From NCBI GenBank assembly GCA_014529385.2, contig CM043953.1, positions 108,756,549-108,820,548 of the forward strand: a stretch of DNA of 64,000 nt, given 5' to 3'. A model generated the notes under the pieces. It was given only the letters and a program-made list of their open reading frames with translations. It made no database searches and was not told the origin of the DNA. Below are positions 36,847 to 49,100 of the stretch, one piece after another. How positions within the stretch are numbered: position 1 is the first letter of the stretch; the number at the start of each line of letters is the position of its first letter. This stretch comes from Adiantum capillus-veneris (lineage: Eukaryota; Streptophyta; Polypodiopsida; Polypodiales; Pteridaceae). Made by a program: the position numbers and the translations under genes.

Positions 36847-37244
36847 GTTAATTAAACTTATGTGTTTACTTAGTGTATGCTTTGACAATTCAAAACCTTA
36901 GTTTCTACTCCTCTTCGCCTTTGAAAAGGCACTTAAGTATCTACACCCACGACTCGAATTGGTTAATTATAGAGAGTAGTGGAGTGAGTCTAACATAGTG
37001 AAGTTACCGAGGAATAGCTCCTTTCCGACTTCTTATGGATCAATAATGGTAAAGCCATAGGCAAGTCTAAAAAGACTCCATTATTAAGACCAAAGCTCTC
37101 AAGGTGTGCACCATATCCCACATAGTGGGCTCAACAAAACCGATAATAATCCTAGACCCACTTACCCTAATATAATTAACAAAAACAACCATTAATAGGC
37201 TACTTAAGGACCTCTCTTGTTAAGTAGGAAAAGAGAAACCATAT
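36847..37244 (-). other. Element D leader
   Basis: About 400 bp between PBS and gag ATG in the element's sense. Clearly similar leaders lie beside F (50643-51042) and G (57065-57465), for example GTGTGCACCAT and CCACATAGTGGGCTCAACAA. No coding signal. Confidence 0.8.
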
Positions 37245-37256
37245 GCTGTGATACCA
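37245..37256 (-). promoter_or_regulatory. Element D primer binding site
   Basis: TGGTATCACAGC in the element's sense, one base after the LTR. It is the initiator-Met type site with one change (ACAG for AGAG). Confidence 0.85.
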
Positions 37257-37257
37257 A

Positions 37258-38977
37258 TGTAATGGAAATGGCCTATGAACTTTGAAAGTAGCGGAATTAG
37301 GAAATTAGGTGAAGCAGTTTTGAGAGATTACTTTGTGAGCATAGCGGGTGAACTTAATTGATGGTAGCAGCATAAACATGGTACTTAGTAAACTTGGCAT
37401 GAACAATACTTTTTGCAAGAGAGAGAGTTTAGAGAACATGACAATAGTTGAGGACCGGATTCATATGGAGCTGCTTCCCCCTCCAATAGGCATTTGTATT
37501 ATAGTTTCTCCCATCAAGAGAGACTTGGTACAATACAATCTTTGTGTTTCTTATGACCTAGGTGATGCAATGAAGATGAAAAGCTTCATGCATCACAAGC
37601 ATAGCATAAACTTTGTAGAAAGCATTAACTATCCCAAGCCTCAGTCCCAAGGCCTCAAACACCTTCGAAGGTGGAGAGAGCTAGTGGGGAATGAGGATAG
37701 GGAAGAGGAGGAAGAAACATTCCATAGGAGAAAGAAATAATTCCTCACTTATCATCACTCTTCTTGCTAGCATACATAATAGCATAGTAATGAAGATGGA
37801 GAAGATGGCAAGCTTAAGCATTGAAGCATGGCTCTTGGTTGGATTTGCATTCCATAGCCAAAAGTGTTGGTGTAGGCTCTCACTTCTCACAAGCTTGGAG
37901 AAGGAGGTGGAGTTCCTCAACTTTCACCAAGTGAGAATGTCTCCACAAAATGAGTGTGTGTGGTGAATATCCCCCTAGCACCCCCCTTGCTTGCTTGGGG
38001 TGAGTTGCAACTTTTCCACATGCTGCAAGCTCATTGGACCCCTCTCCCCCTAGCCAATCACATGCAGCATGCAATCAAGTACATGGGTAGTCTTTTGACA
38101 AGTGTCCTCCTTACCCCTTAGAGAGAGAGAGAGAGCTTGAAAATATCTACATATTTGTTGGATGTAACTAGAAGCTCATTGGACCCCTCTTTAGCCCAAC
38201 CAATAGCATTCAAGCATACCATGTGGTTAAGCTTAGTGAGAGTCTGATATGTGTCCCATGTGCCCTTTTAGAAAAGGGGTGCCCTTTCGGTGAGTGGAAG
38301 GTTAGGTCAAAGATTCCCCTAGCTTTGGGACTTTCATGCATAGGAATATTCTCAAGAAACTTCCTCATTAAGTTTGTAGGGTTTCTTTTTGACTCAAGCA
38401 CCTTACCCTCCATGCTTAGGAAGCTTCTCAAGCAGCTTCCTCATTAAGTTTGTATGGTCTCTTTTTGACTCAAGCACCTTACCCCCCATGCATAGGAAGC
38501 TTCTCAAGCACCTTCCTCATTAAGTATGATAAGTACCTTAGTCATCAAGCATGACAAGTACCTTAGGTGGAGTTCCCACCTCAAGCTCAGCCCTAGCTTG
38601 TTTAAGGTCAAAGGCAAGTTTAGGTTGGGTTCCCACCTCAAGCTCAGCCTTAGCTTGCCTAAGGTCAAAGCTAAGTTTAGGTCGGGTTCCTACCTCAAGC
38701 TCAGCCGTAGCTTGCCTAAGGTCAAAGGAATTTTAACACTAACCATTGGAGGTCTTTAATGAAGCTAACCGTAAGGTCTTTTAAGCTCCATTAGTTAACC
38801 TTGCTCTTTGACATACCATCTCTCATTTGGGCCCCTTTACCATTGGCCCCATGTTGAGATAGATCCGTAAGCACATGTCTATATTCTAACCCTTGTTCCC
38901 GTTTATTATCCCACATTAAATGATCAGTTTAATATGAGAAAATCATTTGGGTTGGTTAGATATTAGATTTAGTGACA
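37258..38977 (-). repeat. Element D 5' LTR
   Basis: 1720 bp, paired with 20101-21837. It carries the minisatellite at 38566-38732 and a tandem block with a period of about 98 bp near 38350-38520 that is arranged differently from its partner. An open frame at 37348-37740 (130 residues) is LTR sequence, not a gene. It abuts the exact TSD ATAAG. Confidence 0.94.
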
Positions 38978-40330
38978 ATAAGGCTCGACCTGTTGCAAAG
39001 GGTTATGCGCAACAAAAAGGCATAGATTATGAAGAGACTTTTGCTCCCACTTGTCGTATAACTACTGTGCATTTTCTATGTGCATTGGCAGCTCATTTTG
39101 GTTGGGATGTACATCAGTCAGACATTGTTGCTGCTTTCTTGAATGGTGACATATTTGAGGAAGTTTATGTAACGCAGTCTCGCGGTTTTGTCAAGAAAGT
39201 ACAAGAGGATAAGGGGTGCAAATGTAACAAAGCTTTGTATGGGTTGAAGCAATCTCCTCGTGCTTGGTATGAGAAGGATGACACTCAATTAGTCAAACGA
39301 GGCTTTCGTAACAGTCCAACAGAAAGCACATTGTATGTAAAGCGTGAGGGTGATGTACTTCTCATTGTGGTTCTTTATGTAGATGATTTGCTCATAACTA
39401 GACCAAATGAAAGACATATTGCTGAACTTAAGGCTGATTTGAATGCTACTTTCAAGATGAAATATTTGGGGATGTTGCATCATTACTTTGTATACAATTT
39501 AAGCAGTGTGATGGTGGTATTGTCTTGTGTTAGAAAAGTTACATAGAGACATTGCTATGTAAGTTTGAACTTGAGGATTGCAAACCTATTGCCACTCCCA
39601 TGGAAATGGGTTTGAAATCGAGTCTTCATCATGCTGGTGATTCTGCAGATGTCACTCTTTACCAAACTATTGTTGGATGCCTCATTTATGTATGCAACAC
39701 GAGGCTGGATATTCAGTTTGTAGTCTCACAGGTCAACAGATTTATGCATAGCCCAGGGTCTAAGCATTGGCAGGTTGTCAAGAGTATTTTTCACTACTTC
39801 AGTGGCACTTTACATCTTGGCTTGTTTTATTCCAAGGGGGGATCATTGCCGCTAGAATTACAAGCTTTTTCGGACTCAGATTGGGCTGGTTACTTTGACA
39901 CGCGAGTGTCCACAAGTGGTTTTTGTTTCATGCTTGGCAGTTCATGTATATCATGGTTGAGCAAGAAGCAACCTACTGTGGCCACTTCTAGTTGTGAGGC
40001 TAATTACAGAGCAGTCTTCACAGCTATGGTTGAGTGTGTATGGCTCAGACGCCTTATTTTTTATTTGGGTGTTGGACAGGACATTGCCAACACTATCTAC
40101 TCTGACAGTCAGAGCTCATTGACAGTTCGAGGAACCTAGTTTTTCATGCTCGCACAAAGCACATTGAGGTGCATTACCACTATTTCAAGGAGAGGCTCTC
40201 AGGAGGAGAGATCGGCTTGGCTTATGCGGGAACACAGGATAACCTTGCAGATCTTTTCACAAAGGCATTGTCTCGTGAGAAGTTCAAATGTTTATGTAAA
40301 GCTTTGGGCTTAATCCTCGTTGTGGACTGA
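38978..40330 (+). pseudogene. Element C RT and RNase H (broken)
   Basis: Resumes copia C after D. RT: KARPVAKGYAQQKGIDYEET, HQSDIVAAFLNGDIFEEVY, active site YVDDLLITR near 39380. Unlike A and B it reads through GFRNSPTESTLYVK without the +2 shift. A 1-bp loss near 39491 shifts the frame. The RNase H part (39552-40139: SDSDWAGYFDTRVSTSG, KKQPTVATSS) lies downstream of an in-frame TAG at 39531-39533 that B also has. A further 1-bp loss near 40128 precedes the last segment (ADLFTKALS near 40260) ending at the TGA 40328-40330. Confidence 0.9.
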
Positions 40331-40395
40331 TCATGTCCTCAAGGCATGGCACTTCCCTTTACTCATGTGCCAGCTCTCGTTCACCGCATCACTCT

Positions 40396-40405
40396 AGGGG
40401 GGATT
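40396..40405 (+). promoter_or_regulatory. Element C polypurine tract
   Basis: AGGGGGGATT, identical to A and B, flush with the 3' LTR at 40406. Confidence 0.88.
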
Positions 40406-40632
40406 TGTTACCATACACATGTAGTAGTTATGCGTGTGAACACACTTAGGACCACCGGGGCATTTTTTCCCTCAGTGGAGGTTTTTCTCCCCATGCATTG
40501 TATATACGCCCATCATTCTAGGGCTATCTATCTTTCCATTGCACACTTAGTAATATACTCTCCGTTGTGTACCTTGAGCTTCCTTCGTCTTCTCTAAGTT
40601 GCTTGTGTTTTCCTACAACCCTAATTCAAGCA
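40406..40632 (+). repeat. Element C 3' LTR
   Basis: Starts TGTTACCATACACATGTAG; about 227 bp. The right end is altered (CCCTAATTCAAGCAACA), so the exact border is uncertain by a few bases. Confidence 0.88.
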
Positions 40633-42480
40633 ACATCATGACAATCTGTGGATGGAGATAAACCTCAGTGTGTCAAATGTCAATTAGATTGTAACAAGGC
40701 TATATTTTGTATTGCTTCCCAAATTTTGAATCATGGAGCATCATCTTCTAAACTAAATCAACCCCAAATCTTGACAACAAAGGTCTAAACTCTTAACCAA
40801 TTCATTTGCAACAATCATAAGAGCTGATAAACTCAAAGATAGAGCAATGAATGTATGGGCTTGAGAAAATTTTTAAGCAACATTTGGGTCATTGTCTTTG
40901 AATTGCAATTTACATGGTGGAAAACCACTTCCCCAAGATCCAAGTTATTCAAAAGTTTGAGTGTTTATTGGGGCAATGACTTTGATCATCCAAGGTACAC
41001 ATCAAGCTTACACTGAAGTATTCTTTGCAATCTCCTTGAAGCTTGCATAATGGTAAAATGTTTATCACATCAATATCCTTGTTTCTCGGTGCAAAGTATT
41101 GCACACTCTTTAGACAATTTTAAAAATTATTTGCATGGGAGGGCTAAGAATATACGAAATCAATGAGGTAATGAGTACAATGTCTATCCACAAGCATAAC
41201 ATCACATTGTTACTTATTTTGTTTGTTTGCATATCTCAATTGCTGATTCCAAGTGCCCATTTTGCAAAATAATTCTCATTTTTATTAGTGGATCTGTTCA
41301 CCAAAACGATATTTTCTTTGAGCTATAAAATCGTAGCATATATTTAAATGTGTCAATGACACATTGAGGCATTTACTATATCTTCATAATGTTCTATCAT
41401 TGCTTAGAAGAGAAGGAGCAATGCCTCAAGAAGCCCAAGCCAATGCATCTTTTTCTAATTTCAAATTTGAGATAGCAAAGCATTATAAAAAAAAATATTT
41501 CTAGATCCACCTGGGGCGCAATCTAAGAAGAATGTAGCTCCAATATTTTTCTCAATAGCTTACAACACCATTTTATAAAGTATAAGGATAATTGCAATGG
41601 CGCGTTACTCTTCAACCAAAATTTTTAATTTATATAAGCCCTTCTAGCCCCTTCTTTTACAACCCTTTTCCTCTAGCACCATTGCTTTAGACCCTAGAAC
41701 CGTGTCCCACAAGACCTATCTCTAGACATTACTCCCTCTTGAAGAAGATTTTTTGTCCTCAAAACCAAAAGTCAAAAACCCTCCTTTAAGTCTATCTCTC
41801 CACTTAACCAAAACTTGCATGAACATGATTTCTTGTTTGCAAATTGTGATAATCCAAAATACATTCTTGTTCATGGGGTTGAGTTGAAGACTCAATCATC
41901 TTGACCTAGACATCCTGATCATCACATTATCTATCTACCCTTATTGCTTTTGTAAATGGCTACCATGAAAAATGGAATGAACATGAGAATGTGGTCGTAA
42001 ATCCAACTTGTTAAGCATGCTCACCAATATTCTTAAGAATCTTGAACATACACAGTGAAAGCTTAGAGATAGGTCTAGTTTCAAGATTGTCTAAATGTTA
42101 TAGAATCTTCAAAAACACGAGCTCTCATTTTATGAAGGACACAATGTTTTTCATCTGCAAACTTATCTAGTAGGCTTCAGTTATTCCCAACTTTACTTAG
42201 CAATCCATAACATATGAACATATTCTTGTGAAAAGTCTTTAGCTAGATGTTTGCATTCATCGTTCAAACCCACTGTAACCAGTGATCTAAATTGATACCC
42301 ATACATGAGCATAAAATGAACTCAAGCATGTAGATTACAATTTTATAGCACTATCATAAACAAACTACAAGTTTGAAACATAATCCTCCCAATCCATTTG
42401 CTTCTTACTTACATATGCACTGTAGACAGCGGGATCATACCGTAGTTGGACTAGTAGTAGGAACTGATAAATATCGAGCC
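40633..42480. other. Unassigned AT-rich sequence
   Basis: About 1.85 kb with stops in all frames and no LTR ends, terminal repeats or domain motifs that I can recognise. It may be old transposon-derived sequence or the upstream part of the K LTR. Confidence 0.35.
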
Positions 42481-42818
42481 AAGTTAATGCGATAACTACA
42501 CAGTGGACAATTAGTCAAAGGCCTAGTCCGACAATTATAAATAGGGCCCATTACTATTGTTGTCTCATGCAATTCTTGGAGCTCATCGTGCTCTTCTACT
42601 TTTTTGTCATTAAGATTAGAGCATCCTTTTGCTCATGCTCTTGTACTCATTTCTAGTTTTGCTTTTGAATATACATTCCAGTTCTAGTCACTTTTCCTCA
42701 TTTCCATTCCAGTTCTATCTTGTATAAACTACTGCATGAAGTCTACTTGCCTCAATTGGTCTAGCTAACTCTACTGACTCAACCTAGAATAGCTATCAAA
42801 AGTGACCAACTCATTCCA
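42481..42818 (+). repeat. Element K LTR remnant (gypsy type)
   Basis: A TATA box TATAAATAG (42536-42544) is followed by about 275 bp of T-rich sequence ending CATTCCA at 42818, directly before TTTTGGCGATCA. The layout matches J (16077) and the inferred H LTR. The 5' border is not determined. Confidence 0.5.
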
Positions 42819-44316
42819 TTTTGGCGATCACAGTGGTTGAGATGAATTTATCTTGACACAGAATCTCTCTCCTAGTTGGGTTTTTGAAGTTAGCTAGATT
42901 TAATCATGCCAAGCACAAGAGTGCGATGTGAGAGGAGAGTTTTTAGGAGACTTATGGAAGATCATGATAGAGGCTTTGATATAAAAACGAACTCTAGAGA
43001 TGATATGGTTCAGTCACGAAGATGGCACTCAAGAGGGGATGAGACATGTAGGTTGAATAGGTCTCAGAGACCATATCAAAGCATGAAGAAGAATGGAGAG
43101 ACAATGGGAACGAATATTGATGAAAATCTTGTTTAGTAGTGGACTAATTTTGTATCTGAACCTTTTAGGAAATGCAAGTAGTGCCATTTGAGACATCATT
43201 CAAAGTACCACTGTTTAACAAAGTATACTGATTGGGCATCTTTTCAGAGGCATTATGCTTATTTGTATGAAGATGTTTTGGCAATTTTAGACGTTGTCAA
43301 AGAATGGTGGCAACAATCTTTTCTTGAGAATATTTGACCATAAAAAGTATGTGATCACTATCAGAAGAGAGGTCACAAGGTTTCTAATGTTGCGGACTGT
43401 CCATATCTTGTTTTTCAAACTTTGGTGGATATTTAGACAAGAGTTCAAAATCACTGGGATGAGGACATTCAGGTTCAAATGAATTGTATCAAATCATACA
43501 GCCCTTCTAACGATTTTTATTTAGAGATTTTGATTCAGGGAAGAAAGATCAAAATTCTTGGAAATACCAACATCAGAAGCCAATGCTGGTCGAGCTCAAC
43601 ATTCTTCAATTGGAGGAAGCTAGACCAGATTTCCAATGTGATTGGATAACCAGTGTTGCTTTGGAAAAATCACACATAGCTTTGGAGGAACCGGATCATG
43701 TCACACATTTATTTGAAATTAGGAAGACAAATACTGATTTGGAAATAGAAGTTGACGGAAGATGAACTAGACGGTAGTACCAAGATCACAACATCGTGAA
43801 TATGTCTTTCATATATTGCATGATGGAGGATGCACCGGTTCCATGGGTGAGGGTAGTCCCAGAGTGAATGGAGGCACTCATTACAGAGGAGGCGATAGTG
43901 ATCCATGAAGATGAGAATGTACCTATCATGAGTGAGGAAGGAAGCGTACAAGAACGGTGCAATATGGTACATAGGTGTAGCTGTGATCAGGTAATCTTGA
44001 GGGAGAAAGAAACTTTCACAGCCGACTATTAGGAAAAGACTTTAGTAAGAATGAAGATCGTGATGGTGACATGCAGCTAGTTAGCACTAGACATAGTCAA
44101 CCAAGAAACCCAGACCGGCTAAGGAAAACATCAATTCTTTGGAAATGTTCCACATGCAGTCATGACTTGACGTTAGCAAAACAGGGTTGTATCAGGTTCT
44201 CAATATCTAAACATTTAATCAAAGAGGAGGCCAAAACTTGACGTTAGCAAGACAGGGTTGTATCAGGTTCTCAATATCTAAACATTTAATCAAAGAGGAG
44301 GCCAAAAGTTGTTTAA
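42819..44316 (+). pseudogene. Element K internal remnant (heavily decayed)
   Basis: Starts with the probable PBS TGGCGATCA (42822-42830). A basic frame follows (42906-43136, MPSTRVRCERRVFRRLMEDHD), similar in style and position to the Arg/Ser-rich gag start of J. Further on there are only protein-like fragments with frequent stops (YAYLYEDVLAILDVVKEW near 43260; WDEDIQVQMNCIKSY near 43460). No RT or integrase is recognisable. It is interrupted at 44317 by element F, and its continuation beyond 52484 was not established. Confidence 0.45.
44165..44306. repeat. 71-bp tandem duplication
   Basis: Two nearly identical units, 44165-44235 and 44236-44306, each with ACTTGACGTTAGCAA and AATATCTAAACATTTAATC, differing at one base near the start. 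It lies five bases upstream of F's target site. Confidence 0.93.
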
Positions 44317-45749
44317 TGTAATGGAATTAGCCTTTTAACTTGAGTTGGAGCGGAAAGTGAATAACATATTGGGCATTTCCTTGAGCATTCCTTTGTGTGT
44401 AGATGTAGAGTGAGAAAGAAAGTGCTTGGATGGAGAGAGCAACACTAACACATTACCTCATTAACATGGCATGAACAATACAAGAGAGTGAGAGTTTAGA
44501 GAAATTGACACCAATAGAGGACCAGATTAGTTGGAGCCGCAGTCCCCCCTCCAATAGGCATTTGTATTATAGATTCTTCCATGACAGAAGACTTGTTTAC
44601 AATTGTTTGTGTTCCTTGAGACCTTCTTGATGAGATGAAGATGGTAAGATTCACTTACCAAGCAGTAGCATGGTAACAACAATAAACATGATTAGCATGA
44701 ACTTGAAAAATGCCCAGCCTCAATCCCAAGACCTCAAACACCATGAAAGGTGAGGAGAGGCAGGGAGTGAGGAAGAAGAGAGAAGTAGAAGTATCTCTAC
44801 GAGAAAGCAATAACCCCTTGCACATAATCACTCATAGCTCTTGTAGCATAGCTTAGCATAGTGATAATGGAGATTAGAGAGATTGATAAGCAAGCATAAG
44901 CATTCTCTTGTGTGGACTTGCATCCATAGCCAAGAGCTTGTGGTACTGAACTTCTCAAGCTTGGAGAAGGAGATGGAGTTCTTGCTTCACAAGAGTGTGT
45001 GAAGAGAACAATGAGAGTGAGAGAGCTCATGGGATGTTCAAATGAGAGAGAGAGATATCTAGGTTGACCCCCTTTCGTAGGCTTCGCTTGAAGCTCATCG
45101 GGCCATGTATCCCTCTAGCCAATGAGAGCTTGGCTCCCTTTGGGGCAAGATGTGTAGTCTCTTGAAAAGTGTCCTTGTTTCCCTCTTGTAAGGTTAGGCT
45201 AGCACCCCCCTTGCTTGAGCATAGCCCTTGCTTAAGCACAGCCCTTGCCTGCTTGAGCAATGTGCCTCTACACTTGACATGTAGCCCCTTTCCTTTCCTA
45301 AGAGTATGGGTCCTTGGTGAGGTGCGTATTTACTACACACATCCCTCCTTTGTAGGGCTTGCCCCCCCTCTTTGTAGCAAGATATTTGATCTTGGTAAGC
45401 AGACAGCCCCCGTGCTTAAGCATAGCCCTTGCTTAAGCAAGCTGCCCCCTTGCCTGCGTGGACTTTACTTGACTAAAGTTTAAAATTTAAAGACTATGTC
45501 CTAAGGCTTTCAACACTTACCTTTGAAGGCTTTAATGAAGCCAACCCTAAGGTCTTTTGCTCCATTGGTTAACCTTGCTCTTTGATAGACCATCTCTCAT
45601 TTAGGCCCCTTTACCATTGGCCCCATGTTGAAATAGATCTATAAGCATATCTGTATCTTAACCCTTGTTCCCATTTATTCTCCCACATTAAGTGATCAGT
45701 TTACTATGAGAAAATCATTTGGGTTGGTTAGATATTAAATTTTATGACA
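44317..45749 (-). repeat. Element F 3' LTR
   Basis: 1433 bp. In the element's sense it ends ...CATTACA and starts TGTCATAAAA. Repeated GCTTAAGCA / GCTTGAGCA words near 45195-45445 form short palindromes. Confidence 0.93.
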
Positions 45750-45752
45750 TTA

Positions 45753-45762
45753 CCTCTCTCTT
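45753..45762 (-). promoter_or_regulatory. Element F polypurine tract
   Basis: AAGAGAGAGG in the element's sense, identical to D and at the same spacing from the LTR. Confidence 0.8.
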
Positions 45763-46105
45763 GAAATCATAGTCGTCCTCGACTATGAGGTAGAATAGAT
45801 AAAGTCATAGTCATGAGTCAATTTTACTTAGCGGATAGAGGATCCCTTTTTACCCTACGACTTCTTTCCAAGATGGATGACTAATCCATTTGGTGCTTGG
45901 AGACATAGCTGTCACAAGCATGTCTGCTCTTTAGTCCATATCATTCTCCCAAAGTAGAGTGAAAAATTCTACTTGGTGTTTGAGAGATGTTGTCCTCACA
46001 AACATGATTCTAAGCATGCATACTATTTAAATTTGTGCACAATAAAAAGAGAATTAGTCTTATAAGACAAAACATGGATCATTTGAAAGAAATTTGTACA
46101 TTTTC
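45763..46105 (-). other. Element F 3' untranslated region
   Basis: About 340 bp matching D's 21851-22195. No coding signal. Confidence 0.75.
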
Positions 46106-49100
46106 TTATTCTAATGTAGCATTGTAAGCATTGACAAGGTTCACACTATCCTTAAGCTGTATTCCTTGCATCCATCTAGTATCTTCAAAAGGATAATTTT
46201 TGAATTTAATAAGATACCAAAGGATAATCTTACCATGACGTAGTACCTTGTCTTTATGCCGAAGGATAGTTGCGGGTTGTAGTACCTCTTCTTGGTGTTC
46301 AACTTCGGGAGGGTCTTCAATAATTGGTTCATTTGGTGGCTCTCCTTTGTATTGCTTGAGTAGGCTCACATGAAAAGCATTGTGTATGAGCCAATGGTTG
46401 GGCAATTTGAGTTGATAGGTCATCTCATTAATGGGCTTCAAGATTTGGAAAGGACCATAGCATCTTTTTGCTAGTTTAGCATAATACTTTTGATGGCCCG
46501 TAAGATTTTTGCACGTTGTTTGCCTTAATCCAGCCTTATGAAACTTGAATAAGACCCAATCATTTTCTTTGAACGTCAAGGTCCTTCTGTGCTTGTCAGC
46601 AGCAACTTTTTTCCGTTGTTGAGAGATGGATATAGCCTTATTAATCTTTTGAAAAGATTCTTTGAGGTCACGGCTATACTCATCGACGACGAAGATCTTC
46701 CCATGTACTTTCAATAGCAAGGGACTTTTATGTCTTCCCTCAATAATCTCAAAAGGTGATTTTCCCGTAGAAGTATGTACAGTATTATTGTAGGCATACT
46801 CTACAAGAGGTAAATACTTTTCCCATTGTGAGCGTTGATCTACTTCGGTAACATACGTCTTTAGTAGATCGAGTATTGTAAGATTGGCTATCTCACTTTG
46901 GCCATCCATGTGTGGGTGATAGGCCAAAGAGAAGTTCAATCTTGTTCCTAGATTTTCAAAGAGTCCTTTCCAAAAATTAATGGTCATTCTAGGATCTCTA
47001 TCTGACACGATGGATTTTGGTAATCCATGGTGTTTGAAAATCTGAGATATGAAGAGAGTTTCCATTTGGTGTGCCTTAATAGTCTTTTTGACAGGAATAA
47101 AGTGTGCTTGTTTGCTAAACCTGTCGACTATTGTCCATATTCCCGTATTCCCATGGATAGACTTGGGTAATCCAAAGATGAAATCCATGGATATACTCTC
47201 CCATGGTGAATTTGGGATAGGCAATGGCTAGAGTAATCTAGATTGCTTCCCTCTATCATATTTGGTCTTTTGGCATACTACGCATTTTAAAACATATTCT
47301 TGTATGTCCACTTTCATGGTAGGCCAATAGAAATACGTTTCTACTCCTCGAAGAGTAGGTTGAATACCTCTATGCCCCGCTTATGGAGGAGCATGGGATT
47401 AATACATAACTTTCTCATGAAGGAAATGGGTATTACATAGCCTATTGCCGTGGAGAAGATAACCAACCTACAAGGTGAATGGTTCCTCTTTCTTCCCCAG
47501 GGCAAGGGTTGACATTATGTTTCTAAAATCATGATCAGTAGCATACTCGTCTATCATAGAAGATAGGTCATTGTGAGTAGCTATAGAGACTGCATTAACT
47601 TTTGGTCATCGTGAAAGTGTATCAGTCACTTGATTGTGCTTACCAGCAATGTGAGCAATATGAAAATTAAATTGCGAAAGAAAATTTGCCCACCTCATTT
47701 GTTTGTCGGACATCTTGGGTTGTGTCATAAAATACTTGAGACTTTGGTGGTCGGTTCGTAGAATAAATGGAGTCCCCAATAGGTAGTGCTTCCATGTGTC
47801 TAGGGCATGTAGAACAGCTAAAAGCTCTTTCTCATAAATGCCCAAGACTCGTTCATCCGTATTGAGTCCTCGGCTCTCATATGCTATGGCATGCCCTTCT
47901 TGAAGCAAAACTGCTCCAAGGCAATCACCACAAGCATCACATTGGACCTCAAATGGTTTTGAGAGATCTGGAAGCATGAGGACTGGTTGGGAGGTAAGCT
48001 TCTCCTTGAGTTTATCAAAAGAATTTTGCTCTTTAGCAGTCCATACATACTTAACGTTCTTCGTAGTTAAATCATGTAGTGGTCCTGCTATTTGAGAGAA
48101 CTTTGCTATAAAGCGTCTATAGTATGCACACATACCAATAAAGCTTCTTAAAACATGTAGATTCTTTGGGTTAGGCCATGCTTTTGTTACCTCCAAGTTT
48201 GATGGATCCATACGGATACCATCTTGAGAGATGATATGACCTAGGTATTCGAAACGTGGTCTTTAGGATATCTTCATCCACTATCCTTATTTGATGATAG
48301 CCACTCTTAAGGTCAATCCTACTAAAGTAGGTAGATCCTTGTAGCTTATCAAATAGATCTTCTACCCGAGGCACAGGAAATCTAATTTTGATAGTGATGT
48401 GGTTTAATGCTTAATAGTCCATACACATACGGTATGTACCATCTTTCTTTTGCACTAAAAGGACTGGAGAACAAAAGGGAGAGGAACTAGGCCTCACCAT
48501 CCCTTTGTCTACTAATTCCTGTACTTGCCTCATGATCTACTCTTGTTGAGCTTGAGAGACTCGATAAGGAGGCTTGTTAGGCGGTGAGCTTCCTGGAAGG
48601 AGCTCAATATGATAGTCATCATCCCCTTGTTTTGGAGGTAAGTCCATAGGGATATCAATGATGAACACATCTTGGAATCCTTTTAGAAAATTAGAGAAGT
48701 CCAACTCTTCTTGATTCATATCATTTACATTTGATGATACATTAGGATCTTTTAGAGACTCTTTGACAAAAATCATATACGCAGAAACTGAGTTCTTCAT
48801 TGATTTATCAAAGGCAGAAGAATTTACAAGTGGAATAGTGTGACCACGCTCACTAGCATCTATATACATATTCTTTGCCCTGTAGTAGGTGAAGTAGATT
48901 CTCCTTTCAGAGAACTTTATATTGACAACCATGCGATCAAACCATGGTGCCCCTAGGATAGCATCCTCATGTTGGAGAGGAGAGATGAAGAAGTCTTCTT
49001 TGTCGACATAGCTTTGGACATGAATCCTCAACTTCCCAATCAAGGGAGTAACGGAGGCTTGCTGTCCCTTGAAAGCTGCATCATCCATCACCATATCTCC

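Larger units (their letters stand above)
20101..38977 (-). mobile_element. Element D: Ty3/gypsy chromovirus-like LTR retrotransposon, split by element E
   Basis: Minus-strand element with 1.7-kb LTRs (20101-21837 and 37258-38977), PBS, PPT, gag, protease, RT, RNase H, integrase and a chromodomain-like C-terminus. TSD ATAAG is exact: 20096-20100 and 38978-38982, inside copia C's RT. Without E it is about 9.6 kb. LTR ends are TGTCACT...ATTACA in the element's sense. It carries a 585-bp duplication in integrase and many frameshifts. Confidence 0.95.
19383..40632 (+). mobile_element. Element C: Ty1/copia LTR retrotransposon, deleted and split by element D
   Basis: Plus-strand member of the A/B copia family. 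The 5' LTR is at 19383-19594 and the 3' LTR at 40406 to about 40632, with D inserted at 20101-38977. The remaining parts are LTR, PBS and leader, then a deletion from the leader into the integrase-RT linker, then RT and RNase H. Without D it is only about 2.4 kb. Its TSD is uncertain: GCATC (19378-19382) against ACATC (40633-40637). Confidence 0.9.

Noticed and set aside
37348-37740. 130-residue open frame
   Set aside because: Lies inside D's LTR. The same sequence is in the partner LTR (about 20280-20582) and, in the opposite sense, in G's LTR. No coding motif.
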